The position numbers and the translations under genes are program-made. Shown here one piece after another: positions 5,529-6,951 of a stretch of DNA of 6,951 bases. The stretch comes from Campylobacterales bacterium (GTDB lineage Bacteria; Campylobacterota; Campylobacteria; Campylobacterales; SZUA-545): positions 1 to 6,951 of the forward strand of contig JAOXRY010000350.1 of the NCBI GenBank assembly GCA_025800305.1. The letters are read 5' to 3'. Each line of letters begins with the position of its first letter. The first letter of the stretch is position 1. The notes beneath the pieces are model-generated. The model ran no database searches, had not been told where the DNA came from, and saw only the letters and a program-made list of their open reading frames with translations.

Positions 5529-6389
5529 ATGAAAAATTTAGCAAATATATTTAAAGAGAATAAAAACATGATAGAAAGCTTCATCGCTACAAGCGTTGAA
5601 AATGTTTATCCAGAAAGACTTGATAGACAAACTTCTTTGAAGTTTTTTGCAGCTTTTAAAAGTCTTGAAGTTGCCTACTTTCTTGACAAAACAGGACATC
5701 AAGCCAGTCCAACGTATTTAAGAAATGCAACAGATGAGTTTCACATAGGTTCAAAAAGAGAGTTTATCAATACAAAAATCAAAATGAAAGAGAATGGAAC
5801 ATTCTTAAGTAATCCATACATAAATTCTCACACAGGACAACTTTCCATCACCTATGTAAAACAAACAGCAGAAGGTTCTATTGTTTTAGACTTTAATCTT
5901 ACAAAAATGCTTTTAAGATTAAAGCTACTAGATCTTAACTTCAAAATGCAAAAACTCAATACCTATACTTATGGACTTATGGGATTTTCATTAGTTGCTA
6001 TTGCTATCTTTTTATCTGTTTACGCTGTCTTAACTTTTTTAGCTTCTCTGATGCCTTTTACAGATATCAGCCTTCAAGCAACATTTAAATCAATCATCGC
6101 TCTTACCTTAGGTTTGGCTATTTTTGATCTGGCTAAGACAATATTAGAACAAGAGGTATTTAACAAAGCAATGGCTTTTGATAAAAATGAAGATAATAGA
6201 ATCTTTAGTAAATTTTTAGTTTCTATTGTGATTGCTCTTTCAATTGAAGCTTTAATGGTGGTTTTCAAAATCGCCCTTACAGATCATACTGAGATGATTT
6301 ATGCTTTCTACCTAATTGCTGGAGTTGGAATTTTGATTCTCTCTTTAGGACTTTATAACTTTTTTTCAAAAAGACAAAGGGTTAACTAA
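5529..6389 (+). CDS. PDC/Cache-like sensor protein with four membrane segments
   Basis: A 286-residue protein in two halves. Residues about 10-125 look like a PDC/Cache sensing domain: FKSLEVAYFLDKTGHQASPTY (its last part, FLDKTGHQ, at 51-58), KREFINTKI (76-84), LSNPYINSHTGQLSITYVK (93-111) and GSIVLDFNL (116-124). Residues about 147-280 hold four hydrophobic segments (about 148-172, 184-202, 227-248, 257-278), ending in a basic tail. No signal peptide or first membrane helix precedes the PDC-like part, which is unusual because these domains normally sit outside the membrane. No output domain (HAMP, kinase, GGDEF, methyl-accepting) is visible. Start supported by AAGGA. It is divergent from ispDF and 17 bp upstream of another sensor gene on the same strand. 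Ligand and role unknown. Confidence 0.75.
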   Translation: MKNLANIFKENKNMIESFIATSVENVYPERLDRQTSLKFFAAFKSLEVAYFLDKTGHQASPTYLRNATDEFHIGSKREFINTKIKMKENGTFLSNPYINSHTGQLSITYVKQTAEGSIVLDFNLTKMLLRLKLLDLNFKMQKLNTYTYGLMGFSLVAIAIFLSVYAVLTFLASLMPFTDISLQATFKSIIALTLGLAIFDLAKTILEQEVFNKAMAFDKNEDNRIFSKFLVSIVIALSIEALMVVFKIALTDHTEMIYAFYLIAGVGILILSLGLYNFFSKRQRVN

Positions 6390-6397
6390 AACCCTTT
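6376..6397 (+). terminator. Stem-loop at the end of the PDC-like gene, possible weak terminator
   Basis: AAAGGGTT (6376-6383) and AACCCTTT (6390-6397) form a perfect 8-bp stem with a six-base loop AACTAA that contains the stop codon. The sequence after it (AGTTTTGTC) is only weakly T-rich, so termination may be partial, or the structure may affect translation of the next gene. Confidence 0.45.
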
Positions 6398-6417
6398 AGT
6401 TTTGTCATGAAACTAAA
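6395..6417 (+). promoter_or_regulatory. Second hairpin with the next start codon in its loop
   Basis: TTTAGTTT (6395-6402) and AAACTAAA (6410-6417) are perfectly complementary over eight bases. The seven-base loop TGTCATG holds the ATG at 6407-6409. The stem shares three bases with the preceding hairpin, so the two compete at their edge. It is A/U-rich and weak, so chance cannot be excluded. Confidence 0.35.
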
Positions 6418-6951
6418 CTTTAAAATTTCCTCTCTTCACTTTCTTGTAGGTGTAGTTACACTACTATTCACCTACATGATCTATGACTCATATATCCAGA
6501 CGCAAAAAAAAGATATCGAAAAAAAGCTGGAAAAAGTTCTTAATCTAAATAAACAGCACATGGAAAAAAGCCTTTCCAATATTGAAAAAACCCTTAACTC
6601 TAAAAAAGATCTAACAAAAAAAATCCATCTTTCTATCCATAAGATCTTAAAAAAGAATCAAAACCTCACTCTTGATAAGATTAAGACCAAGATGAAAAAT
6701 GACTTTAACCTTGAAAGTCAACAGCTAGATCTTGAGATCTTTTTAATTGATTCAAAATATAAAACAACAAAATCTACAAATAGTAAAAACATAAGCAGAG
6801 ATCTTGCCACAATTTCCAAAGGAAAAGAGAGTCTAGACAGTTTAAAAAATAAAAATCAATTTGTCTACTCAAAAGAGATTGGAGTGGATTTTTTACAATA
6901 CTCAATAAAAAGCTACTCCTACTCAAAATTAGACAAAAGTAGTTTTCTTGG
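6407..6951 (+). CDS. Membrane-anchored sensor protein, N-terminal part (output domain outside window)
   Basis: Open from this ATG to the right edge, 181 codons. After a short basic start there is one membrane helix (about 8-27, FLVGVVTLLFTYMIY). A Lys/Glu-rich, probably coiled-coil stretch follows (about 32-75), then the start of a Cache-like extracytoplasmic domain (about 90 onward: LDLEIFLIDSKYKTTKS at 107-123, SYSYSKLD near 169-176). This layout is typical of Campylobacterota diguanylate cyclases, histidine kinases and chemoreceptors; which one cannot be told without the C-terminus. The start has no Shine-Dalgarno sequence within 20 bases, but the only in-frame possibility upstream is closed by a stop at 6383, and a later ATG (codon 24) would cut the membrane helix. 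It may be translated by coupling to the gene 17 bp upstream. Confidence 0.78.
   Translation, partial: MKLNFKISSLHFLVGVVTLLFTYMIYDSYIQTQKKDIEKKLEKVLNLNKQHMEKSLSNIEKTLNSKKDLTKKIHLSIHKILKKNQNLTLDKIKTKMKNDFNLESQQLDLEIFLIDSKYKTTKSTNSKNISRDLATISKGKESLDSLKNKNQFVYSKEIGVDFLQYSIKSYSYSKLDKSSFL

Noticed and set aside
6074..6268. Minus-strand open frame of 64 codons
   Set aside because: Antisense to the membrane segments of the PDC-like gene; no start signal or family features.

Overview
The window is an AT-rich stretch (about one third G+C by eye) that most resembles a Campylobacterota (Epsilonproteobacteria) chromosome, probably a free-living sulfur-oxidising type such as Sulfurimonas or an Arcobacter relative. 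The evidence is a fused ispDF gene next to an orphan response regulator of the HP1021/CemR type, followed by a sat-like gene and pgpA. From memory, the C. jejuni order around Cj1607-Cj1610 is similar. Species cannot be settled from this sequence alone.

Minus-strand operon, read from 5402 down to 1: ispDF (isoprenoid synthesis), a 102-bp gap filled by an unusually GC-rich, structured element, a pseudo-receiver transcription factor, a divergent ATP-sulfurylase-like gene, pgpA (phosphatidylglycerol synthesis), mgtE (Mg2+ uptake), and the first 80 codons of a Fic-domain gene that runs off the left edge. The genes overlap or nearly touch (23 bp sat/regulator, 1 bp pgpA/mgtE, ATGA overlap mgtE/fic), so they are probably co-transcribed, with a possible internal promoter before pgpA.

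The divergent intergenic region 5403-5528 has a good -10 element for ispDF and a weaker one for the plus-strand gene. It also has two inverted copies of TGTTACTT, which match the HP1021-type box as I remember it. The second gene of the operon may therefore control its own operon.

Plus strand, 5529 to the right edge: a PDC/Cache-like protein with four predicted membrane segments, then the 5' part of a membrane-anchored sensor protein whose output domain lies outside the window. Nested inverted repeats sit at this junction, and the second start codon lies in a hairpin loop without an obvious Shine-Dalgarno sequence.

Most worth following up: (1) the 'sat' product keeps the ATP-sulfurylase fold signatures and HxxH but has lost the residues that bind sulfate, so it is probably a different nucleotidyltransferase; (2) the ~90-bp GC-rich element between ispDF and the regulator, open in several frames, foldable into two hairpin domains, and likely a dispersed repeat; (3) the inverted boxes in the divergent promoter region.
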